Assembly: GCF_030503615.1 (NCBI RefSeq) | Contig: NZ_CP129963.1 | Span: 3,038,001 to 3,102,000, forward strand | Length of the DNA stretch: 64,000 bases | From: Sphingobacterium sp. BN32 | GTDB lineage: Bacteria; Bacteroidota; Bacteroidia; Sphingobacteriales; Sphingobacteriaceae | Reading direction: 5' to 3' | In this document: positions 1-8,206 of the stretch, in pieces | Layout: each line of letters begins with the position of its first letter | Numbering within the stretch: the first letter of the stretch is position 1 | Position numbers and translations under genes: made by a program | Notes under the pieces: model-generated | The model's database searches: none | Told to the model about the DNA's origin: nothing | What the model saw: the letters and a program-made list of their open reading frames with translations, nothing else

Positions 1-85
1 CCTCAATTTAGTTTTAATTTGACATATAAATATCATAAAATTAAATTAATATTAACAGATTGTTTAGTATTAAAACAACGATTGT

Positions 86-115
86 TTTGCTAATTTTCCT
101 AAATTATTACCTTTG
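86..115 (+). promoter_or_regulatory. Bacteroidetes-type promoter of smpB
   Basis: TTTG at 86-89 and TACCTTTG at 108-115 are separated by 18 bp, matching the Bacteroidetes -33 (TTTG) and -7 (TAnnTTTG) elements. The box ends 22 nt before the ATG at 138, which supports that start over the upstream TTG-initiated extension. Confidence 0.7.
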
Positions 116-137
116 TGCTTCAAACGAAACGGACAAA

Positions 138-593
138 ATGGCAATTTCATCAACAGTTAATATAAAAAACAAACGCGCATCCTTCGAATTCCACTTGTTG
201 GATCGCTATGTCGCAGGCATTGCTTTATTGGGAACTGAGATTAAGTCCATCCGTCAAGGTAAAGCCAATATTAACGATAGTTTTTGCGCATTTTTCGAAG
301 ACGGGCTTTACATTCGTAACATGCACATTGCAGAATACTCGTTCGGATCTTTTTACAATCACGAAGCTAAACGCGATAGGAAACTTCTATTAACGAAGAA
401 AGAGCTTAAAAAGCTCCGCGAAAAGGGCGAGGAAAAAGGATTTACAATTGTTCCTCTTCGCATTTTCGTCAATGAACGCGGTTATGCTAAGATTGAAATT
501 GCACTAGCACAGGGTAAGAAAGATTTCGACAAACGCGATAGCATTAAAGAACGTGAGTCTAAAAGAGAGCTTGACCGCGCTATGAAACGATAG
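138..593 (+). CDS. smpB: SsrA-binding protein SmpB
   Basis: SmpB binds the tRNA-like part of tmRNA and brings it to ribosomes stalled on broken mRNA (trans-translation). The 151-residue product has the family's usual length, the OB-fold GTEIKSIR segment near residues 32-39, and the conserved basic tail starting with GKKDFDKRD at 126-134 and ending in a lysine/arginine-rich helix that enters the mRNA channel. I chose ATG at 138. The frame is open further up to a TTG at 60, but those 26 residues are not SmpB-like and lie over the promoter. The stop overlaps the convergent AraC gene by 14 bp. No tmRNA gene is visible in this window. Confidence 0.96.
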   Translation: MAISSTVNIKNKRASFEFHLLDRYVAGIALLGTEIKSIRQGKANINDSFCAFFEDGLYIRNMHIAEYSFGSFYNHEAKRDRKLLLTKKELKKLREKGEEKGFTIVPLRIFVNERGYAKIEIALAQGKKDFDKRDSIKERESKRELDRAMKR

Positions 594-1506
594 TTTCTGC
601 ACGCCGCTGATAGTTTCCTGGAGTCATATTTTCTCGCTTGCGGAATATGCGTACAAAGTAGTTGACGTCGGAAAATCCGCAGGCATAACACACCTCTTTT
701 ACGGAGAGTTTTGTTCGTAGAAGCTCCTTTGCTTTGTTCAAGCGCTCCTGAATCACCATCTCCATAGGCGTAATTCCCACCTCTTCCTTGAACACGCGAA
801 ATAAACTCGCCTTGCTCATATTCACATGCTTGCTCAGTTGATCAACAGTTAGCTTATCGTTGATATTTGAGGTGATAAAGTTTCGTATATGTGCAAGCAA
901 GCCACTCCCCTGTGTTTTTGTGGAAGTCGCGACGGTCGATAGCTTCTGTTGTTGAATGATACGCACTAAAAGCTCCTTAAACAGCATATCGGATAACACA
1001 TCCTTTAAAGGGTCTGTGCTTATCATCGTGCTAAACAAGCGATCCGTTAGCGAGGCAATCTCGCTTGTATTGGCGAAATGCACATTCTCCCAAGAAAGAT
1101 TCCATGGTATATTCTTATTCTCTTTCGGATAGCTTTCGTTTAGATAATTCAGTGTTTGCTCTATCTTATCAGCTGAGACGACTAAAGCAGTGCATTGTGT
1201 AGGGTCTTGAAGGGCAGCTTCTGGAAAGTCGATCTCCATCGGCTTCGCTGCTGGTAATACAATCGTTTCGCCCGGAAAATAATCGAATGCAGGCATGTCG
1301 TTCACATGCATGACTTTCTTGCCCTTCAGCATATTAATAATGACCATATCACTGAATTGCAATGGCACAAGACTGCTCGCTTGATAAGTTTCGTAGATGT
1401 TCAATTCGAAATTATCAAGAGTAAAAGCTCGTCTGTTTTCAACCAATGTACTCAACTCCTTTTCTTTGGAAAAGGGGAGAGCACGAATTAGATTTTTTCC
1501 GCTCAT
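580..1506 (-). CDS. AraC-family transcriptional activator
   Basis: This 308-residue protein has an N-terminal cupin-like ligand or dimer domain (about residues 20-170) and a C-terminal double helix-turn-helix of the AraC/XylS type (about 200-300), visible as LTVDQLSKHVNMSKASLFR and the second-helix signature region ending GFSDVNYFVRIFRKR...TPGNYQ. It is divergent from the aldehyde dehydrogenase at 1724, and two direct repeats in between (1630-1663) look like its binding sites. I infer that it activates that gene in response to an aldehyde or alcohol signal. ATG at 1506 is preferred to GTG at 1515. A candidate -7 box TATATTTG (minus strand 1544-1537) lies upstream. Its 3' end overlaps smpB. 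Confidence 0.9.
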   Translation of the reverse strand: MSGKNLIRALPFSKEKELSTLVENRRAFTLDNFELNIYETYQASSLVPLQFSDMVIINMLKGKKVMHVNDMPAFDYFPGETIVLPAAKPMEIDFPEAALQDPTQCTALVVSADKIEQTLNYLNESYPKENKNIPWNLSWENVHFANTSEIASLTDRLFSTMISTDPLKDVLSDMLFKELLVRIIQQQKLSTVATSTKTQGSGLLAHIRNFITSNINDKLTVDQLSKHVNMSKASLFRVFKEEVGITPMEMVIQERLNKAKELLRTKLSVKEVCYACGFSDVNYFVRIFRKRENMTPGNYQRRAETIVS

Positions 1507-1629
1507 ATCACACACATTTTATAATTGGTTGCTTACCAAATATATAAAATCTATTCATATTCTAAAACCATAACTTGCTGATTATGTATAATAATAGGCG
1601 GATATGAATAATAATACGGCTTGATAGAA

Positions 1630-1663
1630 TAATGCTATTGTCTGCGAGGATAATGCTATTGTC
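1630..1663 (+). promoter_or_regulatory. Direct-repeat operator, candidate AraC binding site
   Basis: The 13-mer TAATGCTATTGTC occurs at 1630-1642 and again, identical, at 1651-1663. The start-to-start distance is exactly 21 bp, two helical turns, the typical spacing of AraC-family half-sites. The downstream copy overlaps the -33 region of the aldehyde dehydrogenase promoter, as expected for an activator that contacts sigma. That the neighbouring AraC protein binds here is inference. Confidence 0.7.
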
Positions 1664-1687
1664 AAAATTTCGATCCCCTTAAATTTG
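1659..1687 (+). promoter_or_regulatory. Promoter of the aldehyde dehydrogenase gene
   Basis: TTG at 1659-1661 and TAAATTTG at 1680-1687 are 18 bp apart, fitting the Bacteroidetes -33/-7 pattern. The -33 lies inside the second copy of the putative AraC operator. The start codon follows 36 nt downstream. Confidence 0.6.
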
Positions 1688-1723
1688 AAATAATTCAAAA
1701 CGTAAACTTGATAAAACGATAAT

Positions 1724-3226
1724 ATGAGCGCACTAGCAAGACCATCGTTCAAAGAACGATATGACAATTACATTAACGGAAAATTTGAAGCACCTTCGCA
1801 AGGAAAGTATTTTGATAACATCTCTCCATTAGACGGCAAGCCGTTTACACAGGTTGCCCATTCAACAAAAGAAGACATCGATAAAGCAGTTGCTGCGGCC
1901 AAAAAAGCATTTGAAACCTGGGGTAAAACCTCAGCGACAGAGCGCAGCATCATCTTGAATAAGATTGCTGATCGTATTGAAGAAAATTTGGAAAAGATAG
2001 CGATCGTTGAGACGATCGACAACGGGAAAGCAGTTCGTGAGACGCTGAATGCGGATATCCCATTAGCAATTGATCATTTCCGCTATTTTGCGGGTGTTAT
2101 CCGTGCGGAAGAGGGTTCATTATCCGAATTGGACGCAAACACTGTATCGCTGATAGTGAACGAGCCGATAGGCGTTGTTGCACAGATTATCCCGTGGAAC
2201 TTCCCGATATTGATGGCCGTTTGGAAACTGGCCCCAGCATTAGCAGCTGGCTGTACGGTAGTTCTTAAACCAGCAGAAAGCACCCCTACGTCTATCCTTG
2301 TTTTAATGGAACTAATTGGCGACCTCATCCCGGCCGGTGTGATTAACATTGTGAATGGATTTGGCTCAGAGTTAGGTCGCCATTTAGTGACACATCCAGA
2401 CGTCAACAAAGCAGCATTTACAGGATCTACCGCAACGGGACGTCTTGTGATGCAATATGCGACGGAGAATATTATCCCTGTAACCTTAGAGTTGGGTGGT
2501 AAATCGCCAAATATCTTCTTCTCTTCGGTGATGGATGAAGATGATTCTTACTTGGATAAAGCGATCGAAGGCGCTGTTCTTTTTGCTTTGAATCAGGGTG
2601 AAATCTGTACCTGTCCGTCAAGGTTATTAATTCAGGAAGATATCTATGATAAATTCATCGAACGCGTTGTAGAGCGTGTCAATCAGATTAAAGTTGGCGA
2701 TCCATTAGACCCTACCGTGATGATGGGAGCTCAAGCTTCAAAAATCCAAAAAGACAAGATAATGTCTTACATTAAATTGGGTAAGGAAGAAGGCGCTGAG
2801 GTATTGACTGGAGGTGATGAGAATAACCTAGGCGAAGGTCTAGAGGAAGGTTACTACATCAAGCCGACGCTTTTCAAAGGGCACAACAAGATGCGTATTT
2901 TCCAAGAAGAGATCTTCGGGCCAGTGCTTGCTGTAACAACTTTTAAAGACGTGGATGAAGCAATTGCTATTGCAAACGACACCATCTACGGATTAGGAGC
3001 CGGCGTTTGGACACGCGACGCCCATGAGCTTTATCAGGTACCGCGCGCAATCCAAGCTGGACGTGTATGGGTCAATCAATATCACTCCTACCCTGCAGGC
3101 GCACCATTTGGTGGCTACAAGCAGTCGGGTATTGGCCGCGAAAACCACAAAATGATGTTAGCACACTATCGTCAGGCGAAGAATATGCTGATTTCATACA
3201 GCAAAGAAAAATTAGGATTCTTTTAA
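1724..3226 (+). CDS. NAD-dependent aldehyde dehydrogenase (acetaldehyde dehydrogenase ExaC/AldA type)
   Basis: It oxidises an aldehyde to the carboxylic acid with NAD+. The 500-residue sequence carries PWNF (Asn159), Lys182 in LKPAE, the cofactor loop FTGSTATG (232-239), the general base Glu256 in LELGGKSPN, and catalytic Cys295 in the GEICTCPSR context. That cysteine context and the overall length are typical of the ExaC/AcoD acetaldehyde or chloroacetaldehyde dehydrogenase group. It is followed by a DUF779 gene and faced by an AraC activator, a recurrent arrangement for inducible alcohol or aldehyde use. Substrate is inferred and not readable from sequence. Confidence 0.93.
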   Translation: MSALARPSFKERYDNYINGKFEAPSQGKYFDNISPLDGKPFTQVAHSTKEDIDKAVAAAKKAFETWGKTSATERSIILNKIADRIEENLEKIAIVETIDNGKAVRETLNADIPLAIDHFRYFAGVIRAEEGSLSELDANTVSLIVNEPIGVVAQIIPWNFPILMAVWKLAPALAAGCTVVLKPAESTPTSILVLMELIGDLIPAGVINIVNGFGSELGRHLVTHPDVNKAAFTGSTATGRLVMQYATENIIPVTLELGGKSPNIFFSSVMDEDDSYLDKAIEGAVLFALNQGEICTCPSRLLIQEDIYDKFIERVVERVNQIKVGDPLDPTVMMGAQASKIQKDKIMSYIKLGKEEGAEVLTGGDENNLGEGLEEGYYIKPTLFKGHNKMRIFQEEIFGPVLAVTTFKDVDEAIAIANDTIYGLGAGVWTRDAHELYQVPRAIQAGRVWVNQYHSYPAGAPFGGYKQSGIGRENHKMMLAHYRQAKNMLISYSKEKLGFF

Positions 3227-3250
3227 AAGATCAAACATACAATCGGGTAA

Positions 3251-3276
3251 GGGGTTATTTAGGTAACCCCTTTCTT
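3251..3276 (+). terminator. Hairpin between aldehyde dehydrogenase and DUF779 gene
   Basis: GGGGTTA (3251-3257) pairs with TAACCCC (3264-3270), followed by TTTCTT. It may be a weak terminator or attenuator that lowers expression of the downstream DUF779 gene relative to the dehydrogenase. Confidence 0.5.
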
Positions 3277-3288
3277 ATACTATACGAC

Positions 3289-3660
3289 ATGATTTCAAGA
3301 ATAGACGCAACAGACAAAGCCAAAGAGCTGATCAAGGAATTATCCGAAAAACACGGCCCATTAATGTTCTATCAAGCAGGAGGTTGCTGCGAAGGGACAC
3401 AACCGCAATGCTTCGAAAAGGGCGGATTCTACCCTCGCATGAACGATGCGATGATCGGGCTGGTCGAAGGCTATGAATTCTGGATCGATAGAGATCTCTT
3501 CGAATATTGGCAATACTCCCACTTCACCCTCGACGTACTCGATGGCTTCGGACCGGGAGGCTTCTCCCTGGAAACTCCACTCGGAAAAACCTTCAAAATC
3601 CACTATAAACTGTTCTCGGAGGAAGAATTGAAGAATTTAGAACCGGTGGTTAGATACTAG
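3289..3660 (+). CDS. DUF779 family protein, aldehyde dehydrogenase partner
   Basis: This 123-residue soluble protein begins MISRIDATDKAKELI and contains a CCEG motif followed by a further cysteine (GGCCEGTQPQC), characteristic of DUF779. The family's biochemical role is unknown, but it is repeatedly found directly downstream of ExaC-type aldehyde dehydrogenases, as here (62 bp away, with a hairpin between). ATG at 3289 gives the normal family length; the longer frame overlapping the dehydrogenase is not credible. The TAG stop at 3658-3660 is the first word of a 7-bp periodic repeat arm. An accessory or metal-related function is only a guess. Confidence 0.85.
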   Translation: MISRIDATDKAKELIKELSEKHGPLMFYQAGGCCEGTQPQCFEKGGFYPRMNDAMIGLVEGYEFWIDRDLFEYWQYSHFTLDVLDGFGPGGFSLETPLGKTFKIHYKLFSEEELKNLEPVVRY

Positions 3661-3899
3661 TTTAGATATTAGACAGTAGATTTTAGACTTTAGAGCCGAT
3701 CCAGTGGATTCTGGCGTCGTAAAACCGTACTGTACTTTTGTTTTTAATTAGCCCGTCTCACTTTTGTTATATATTGTTATCTTTAGCTGAAGGGAGAATG
3801 CATCTGATTCACTAAAAAGAGCTTTAAATTCTCTTATGTAACATAAACTAGCTAAAGCGTTGCATCTTACATCTAATGTCTAAAATCTAATATCTACTC
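3658..3899. repeat. Repeat island A with inverted heptad arms
   Basis: The left arm (3658-3695) is TTAG-NNN heptads such as ATATTAG, ACAGTAG, ATTTTAG. The right arm (about 3865-3898) is the reverse-complement type, CTAATGT, CTAAAAT, CTAATAT. About 170 bp of unremarkable AT-rich sequence lies between. The arms are the same words found in the islands near 12.4-13.0, 45, 46-48, 51.6 and 56.7 kb. No gene or clear hairpin is seen inside. Confidence 0.75.
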
Positions 3900-3904
3900 C
3901 AACT

Positions 3905-4969
3905 ATGCTTTTCAAGACTTTACCCCTAAAAAACATCTCCCTTTCCAATCGAATAGTCGTATCGCCGATGTGTCAGTATTCTGCGGAGGATGGCTATGCT
4001 AATAATTGGCACTTGGTACATCTGGGGCAGTATGCTATCGGGAAGTCGGGTGCTATTATCCAGGAAGCGACAGCGGTTAGTCCGGAGGGAATGATTTCCG
4101 ATGGTGATCTAGGGATTTGGAAAGATGAGCATATTGCAAAATATAGGGAGATTACGGATTTCATCAAAGAGCAGGGCAGCATTCCGGGGATACAGCTAGC
4201 GCATGCAGGCAGAAAGGCCAGCACGGATAAGCCCTGGATCAGTAGAAATCAGTTTGCGCCCGACGATGAGCACGGCTGGCAGACTGTTTCATCCAGTGAT
4301 ATCCCCTATCATGAAAATGACTTTCCTCCGAAAGCTTTAAGTATAGTGGAGATTCAGCAGGTCGTGAAAGACTTTGCTGACGCTGCCGAACGCGCGGTAC
4401 AGGCGGGTTATCAGATTCTCGAAATCCACGCTGCACATGGCTACTTGATCCATCAATTTCTATCGCCATTGATAAACAATCGTCAGGATGAATATGGCGG
4501 AAGCTTTGAAAACCGCATCCGTTTGCTTTTGGAAATTGTGGAAGCAGTTAAAAATACACTGGGCGATGAGCACTCGCTGTGGGTCAGGATCTCGGCGACA
4601 GATTGGGCCGAGGGCGGTTGGGACTTAGAACAGTCCACAGCATTGGCGAATCGATTAAAAGACGCTGGCGTGGAAGTTATCGATGTTTCTACCGGTGGAG
4701 CGGTACACTGGCAAAAGATCCCTGTAGAAGCAGGATATCAGGTTCCATTCGCGAGCCATATCAAAAAAGAAACCGGTCTAATCACCGGTTCGGTAGGACT
4801 TATCAACTCTGCTCAGCAAGCAAATCAAATTATTGAAGATGGACATGCTGACTTTGTACTTATCGCGAGAGCTTTCTTAAGAGATCCGCATCTCGTATAT
4901 CAATGGGCTAAAGATTTATCTGTCGACTTAGCTTGGGCGCATCAATATGAGCGCGCAAAGATTGACTAA
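3905..4969 (+). CDS. namA: NADH:flavin oxidoreductase, Old Yellow Enzyme (YqjM/NamA type)
   Basis: An FMN-dependent ene-reductase that reduces activated carbon-carbon double bonds with NAD(P)H. The 354 residues form one TIM barrel. SPMCQYS places the YqjM-type redox-tuning cysteine at Cys23, and EIHAAHGY gives His175 and His178 (substrate binding) and Tyr180. NNRQDEYGGSFENR is the family signature, and the C-terminal QYERAK supplies the arginine typical of the thermophilic-like OYE class. It sits alone on the plus strand after repeat island A and converges on the thioesterase gene with a 7-bp gap. The physiological substrate is unknown, but detoxification of enones or nitro compounds is usual. 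Confidence 0.92.
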   Translation: MLFKTLPLKNISLSNRIVVSPMCQYSAEDGYANNWHLVHLGQYAIGKSGAIIQEATAVSPEGMISDGDLGIWKDEHIAKYREITDFIKEQGSIPGIQLAHAGRKASTDKPWISRNQFAPDDEHGWQTVSSSDIPYHENDFPPKALSIVEIQQVVKDFADAAERAVQAGYQILEIHAAHGYLIHQFLSPLINNRQDEYGGSFENRIRLLLEIVEAVKNTLGDEHSLWVRISATDWAEGGWDLEQSTALANRLKDAGVEVIDVSTGGAVHWQKIPVEAGYQVPFASHIKKETGLITGSVGLINSAQQANQIIEDGHADFVLIARAFLRDPHLVYQWAKDLSVDLAWAHQYERAKID

Positions 4970-4976
4970 TATAAAA

Positions 4977-5381
4977 TTAATCCTTAACGTCTAGCCCTTC
5001 CAACACCGGGATAGGCTTTTTATTATCATCGAGCGCAACAAATGTAAAACGTCCCTGAATGGCCAGTTCTCGGCCGTCATGGTACATATTTTCTACATAG
5101 ATCTCTACGAAAACCTTTAAGCTAGTGCGACCGATAGATTCAACCCTCGCAACAGCTTCAACGATGCTTCCTGAAGGGATAGCCTTATGAAAATCGATCT
5201 TATCCGTCGAAACGGTAACTAATTGTTTACGGCAAAAGCGGGTACCACACATAAAAGTAACCTCATCCATCATTGCCAATGCTTTTCCACCAAAAAGAGT
5301 GTCGTGGTGGTTCGTGTGGAAAGGAAACACAGTCATCGCAATGCGTGTTTCACTAGCGTCGATACGTTCTTGAACTGTCAT
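4977..5381 (-). CDS. Acyl-CoA thioesterase, hotdog fold (YciA/BFIT-like)
   Basis: This 134-residue single hotdog-domain protein probably hydrolyses acyl-CoA. The segment NHHDTLFGGKALAMMDE matches the family motif with the FGG turn and the catalytic Asp on the central helix. ATG at 5381 starts MTVQERIDASET and leaves a 28-bp gap to the upstream mutS-like gene. A longer frame would overlap that gene's end without adding conserved sequence. It is probably co-transcribed with the mutS-like gene. The substrate chain length cannot be read from sequence. Confidence 0.88.
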   Translation of the reverse strand: MTVQERIDASETRIAMTVFPFHTNHHDTLFGGKALAMMDEVTFMCGTRFCRKQLVTVSTDKIDFHKAIPSGSIVEAVARVESIGRTSLKVFVEIYVENMYHDGRELAIQGRFTFVALDDNKKPIPVLEGLDVKD

Positions 5382-5409
5382 TTTATTATTTGAGACCGCA
5401 AAGGTAGGG

Positions 5410-7224
5410 CTAATTTTCATTTTCAACAACTACGCCGATGCCCTTTAACAGCAAGGAAGCATTAAAAATAGTACATGGACCGTCCTTCAACTTATAGTCG
5501 AACAACATCTCTGAACCCTGAACCTGAATATCAAAATGGTAATTCTTTAAAGCATGTGGATAGTCTTTCGACATCTCCGCCAACTGCAAGTCATGCGTCG
5601 CCAACATCCCCTTACCATTTAAGCCTATCAGCTTTTTAATAATCGCTTTCGACCCCAAGTACTTATCGACCGAGTTTGTTCCACGTAGCATTTCATCAAT
5701 CAAGAAATAACTCGCAGGAATCTGCTCCACGCGCTCCAAGATAAACTTCATCCGATCCAACTCCGCCTTGAAGGTTGATGTACTCTCGTTTAACGAATCT
5801 TTGATACGCATGTAGGTTACCAATTCATAAATCGGGATAGAAAACTCGCTAGCACAAACCACCGCCCCAGCATACGCCAAAACCGCATTTATCCCTACGG
5901 TACGCAAGAACGTACTTTTACCAGCCATGTTGGATCCCGTAATTAAAGCAATTTGATGATCATGAGCATCATAATCATTAGCAACCGCTTTATTCACATC
6001 GATCAACGGGTGATTTACATCCTTTGCATGCAGTTTATCCGATAGAAAATCTTCTTTAATCTCCGGCTGAACCCATTCCGGGAAATTATAGCGCAATATT
6101 GCCAATGAAATCAAAGCTTCGTAGGTACTGATTGCATCAAATCCTGAGATTATCGTATCCTGATAGTTATCCTTCCACTTATTGATTGCCATCACCTGCT
6201 TAAAATCCCATAAGAACAACATATTCAAGATGGCTCCGACCAACATGTTGTTTCTCGCATCGAGCTTATCGATCAACTGCCCTAGCTCACGAATTACCGC
6301 GGAAAGCTTCTTATCACCTTCCTTCAGCTGCAGCTGCGTTTGCAATTCCTTGTTGAGCTCACTCTGATAGGTTCTGTCTTCCATCAGTTTGATCGCGTCT
6401 GCAAAAGCAATGAGTGATACACCAATCTTATCAATCTTGTTGGAAAACTGACTTACCTTTCCGCCCTGACTCATTGTCCACAGCAAATGTACAATCGCTA
6501 AAGCGATCAGATAGGAAGCAATATTAAAAACAAATAAGGATACAAGTATGCCTGCAACGAAAATCCACGGCGCAATCGGCACATATAGGCGCATAAAAGC
6601 ATTCCCAAAAGCCATCGACTTGTCGTGGAAATAACTTTGAATGTATGTCCTTAAGTTAACCTTGGAACCCAAATTAAAAAGCATCTTCGTTTGAAACGTC
6701 TGCAGATGCTCGGGATCCTGACTCAACTCTGCTGATGCCGATTGCCGAGCCAAAATATCCTCCCGATGCGACGCCTTCAGCAACCAGGAAGCAAGCGAAG
6801 AAATACCATCTTTAGTAGCACAGCGGTTGATCTTTTCAAATAAAGAATGCTGACCAAAAACATCCAAATCACCTGTATAGGGATGCTTCGGATCTTCAAA
6901 CTCTGCCCCGTTAGCATACATATTCTGATGCTCTTCGATCATCTTGATTTCATTCTCGTTGATCTCTAGAAAGACCTTGGCCTCTTGTAGCTTTCGCTCA
7001 ATCTTGCTATGCCGAAAGACCAGGTAGACAAACAGCAAAATAATACCAATAATTGTCCCCACAACAAGGAATATATTATTGGTCTTAAAAAGTTGGAACA
7101 CCAATATTCCACCACCGATCATAATCGCCAATCGCAGGAAAGAATTCTTGGTGATCTGCTTCTCCAAACTACCGATTGTTTCCCGAACTGCCTTTATATT
7201 GTTATGATAAAATTCTTGACTCAT
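5410..7224 (-). CDS. Membrane-anchored MutS-family ATPase
   Basis: This 604-residue protein has the C-terminal MutS ATPase domain: Walker A GSNMAGKST at 430-438, Walker B YFLIDE near 506-511, and the THDLQLAE switch near 543. It lacks the N-terminal mismatch-binding domains of MutS and the Smr nuclease of MutS2. The N terminus instead has two hydrophobic helices (about 29-46 and 51-70), and a further hydrophobic stretch lies near 216-250, so it appears to be inserted in the inner membrane. Homologues are common in Bacteroidota as 'MutS-related' proteins of unknown function. A classical mismatch-repair role is unlikely. Confidence 0.85.
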   Translation of the reverse strand: MSQEFYHNNIKAVRETIGSLEKQITKNSFLRLAIMIGGGILVFQLFKTNNIFLVVGTIIGIILLFVYLVFRHSKIERKLQEAKVFLEINENEIKMIEEHQNMYANGAEFEDPKHPYTGDLDVFGQHSLFEKINRCATKDGISSLASWLLKASHREDILARQSASAELSQDPEHLQTFQTKMLFNLGSKVNLRTYIQSYFHDKSMAFGNAFMRLYVPIAPWIFVAGILVSLFVFNIASYLIALAIVHLLWTMSQGGKVSQFSNKIDKIGVSLIAFADAIKLMEDRTYQSELNKELQTQLQLKEGDKKLSAVIRELGQLIDKLDARNNMLVGAILNMLFLWDFKQVMAINKWKDNYQDTIISGFDAISTYEALISLAILRYNFPEWVQPEIKEDFLSDKLHAKDVNHPLIDVNKAVANDYDAHDHQIALITGSNMAGKSTFLRTVGINAVLAYAGAVVCASEFSIPIYELVTYMRIKDSLNESTSTFKAELDRMKFILERVEQIPASYFLIDEMLRGTNSVDKYLGSKAIIKKLIGLNGKGMLATHDLQLAEMSKDYPHALKNYHFDIQVQGSEMLFDYKLKDGPCTIFNASLLLKGIGVVVENEN

Positions 7225-7230
7225 GCGCTA

Positions 7231-7260
7231 AAAATATAAAAAGCCCGGCAAAACCGAGCA
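7231..7260 (-). terminator. Terminator downstream of pcm
   Basis: On the minus strand GCTCGG, a TTTT loop and CCGGGC-type pairing (one G-T) are followed by TTTTTATATTTTT. It lies between pcm and the mutS-like gene, so it separates the two minus-strand genes. Confidence 0.65.
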
Positions 7261-7295
7261 TTATATTTATTGAATAAAATTAATCTAGAATGTTC

Positions 7296-7952
7296 TTACC
7301 AGGCTTGATCGCCAACTAGCGGTACAAAACGGAAGGTATCTAGCTCGATACGCTCGAAGTCATTCTCGCCCACTCGTAGAATAGTTACCATTTTCTGGAA
7401 CTTCTCGTCACCAACAGGAATCACCATCAATCCGCCCAGGCGCAATTGCTTCAACATTTTCTCGGGCACAAAGGGCGCACCGGCCGTCACGATAATCTTA
7501 TCATAAGGTCCATGTTCAGGAATACCTTTAGACCCATCTCCTAAGAAAAAGTTCGCTTTATAACCCATATAGGGCAGCACTTGTATGGTGCGTTTGTATA
7601 GATTTTCTTGGCGCTCAATCGTATACACATTGGCACCCAATTCCAAAAGGATACAGGTCTGATAGCCCGAACCCGTCCCTATTTCCAGCACCTTATCGCC
7701 TTTATTGATGTGCAACAATTGACTTTGGTAGGCTACGGTATAAGGTTGTGATATGGTCTGTCCGTCGCCGATTGGAAAGGCAATATCCCGATAAGCTTGA
7801 TTCCAAAAAGTCTCATCGAAAAAGAAATGTCTAGGAACTTTACCTATTGCTTTCAACACCCGCTTATCATCAATCCCTCGCTTCTCCAGATGTTTCACCA
7901 GTTGCTTCCTAGCGCCTTGCTCCCGATAATTATCTACAAACTTGTATGCCAT
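7296..7952 (-). CDS. pcm: Protein-L-isoaspartate O-methyltransferase
   Basis: It repairs isoaspartyl residues in aged proteins by S-adenosylmethionine-dependent methylation. The 218-residue sequence shows the PCMT hallmarks: VPRHFFF, the GDGQTISQPYTVA substrate loop, SAM motif I VLEIGTGSGYQT, and the post-motif IIVTAGAP. I start at ATG 7952 (MAYKFVDNY) rather than the TTG nine bases upstream. A TATTTTTG box sits only 6 nt upstream of this ATG, which would give an almost leaderless mRNA. A terminator follows the gene. Confidence 0.94.
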   Translation of the reverse strand: MAYKFVDNYREQGARKQLVKHLEKRGIDDKRVLKAIGKVPRHFFFDETFWNQAYRDIAFPIGDGQTISQPYTVAYQSQLLHINKGDKVLEIGTGSGYQTCILLELGANVYTIERQENLYKRTIQVLPYMGYKANFFLGDGSKGIPEHGPYDKIIVTAGAPFVPEKMLKQLRLGGLMVIPVGDEKFQKMVTILRVGENDFERIELDTFRFVPLVGDQAW

Positions 7953-8206
7953 ATCGCTCAAAAATACCCTTAATTTATTAAATTTTTAAGGTTTAAATGC
8001 AATTCATTAAAGGTCAGAACCATGTCCAATTTTGGTTAAATGCAAGTAAAAGAACTATTATTTTTGTAATTTAGAACATCGATTCATGCTATCTTATTGC
8101 ACCGCACATCGTTGCAAAATATAGCAGATGGCGACAAGCCAGTAAGGTTTGTTCAAAATGAATATTAACTATATATTTTTCAACACAAGCGCTAAATATT
8201 ATTCCC

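Noticed and set aside
60..137. Upstream extension of smpB that looks like a signal peptide
   Set aside because: It starts at TTG, covers a good -33/-7 promoter, and SmpB is cytoplasmic with a normal length from the ATG at 138.
1582..1767. 61-codon frame on the minus strand between AraC and the dehydrogenase
   Set aside because: It covers the operator repeats and the dehydrogenase promoter and start; hydrophobic by AT-rich composition only.
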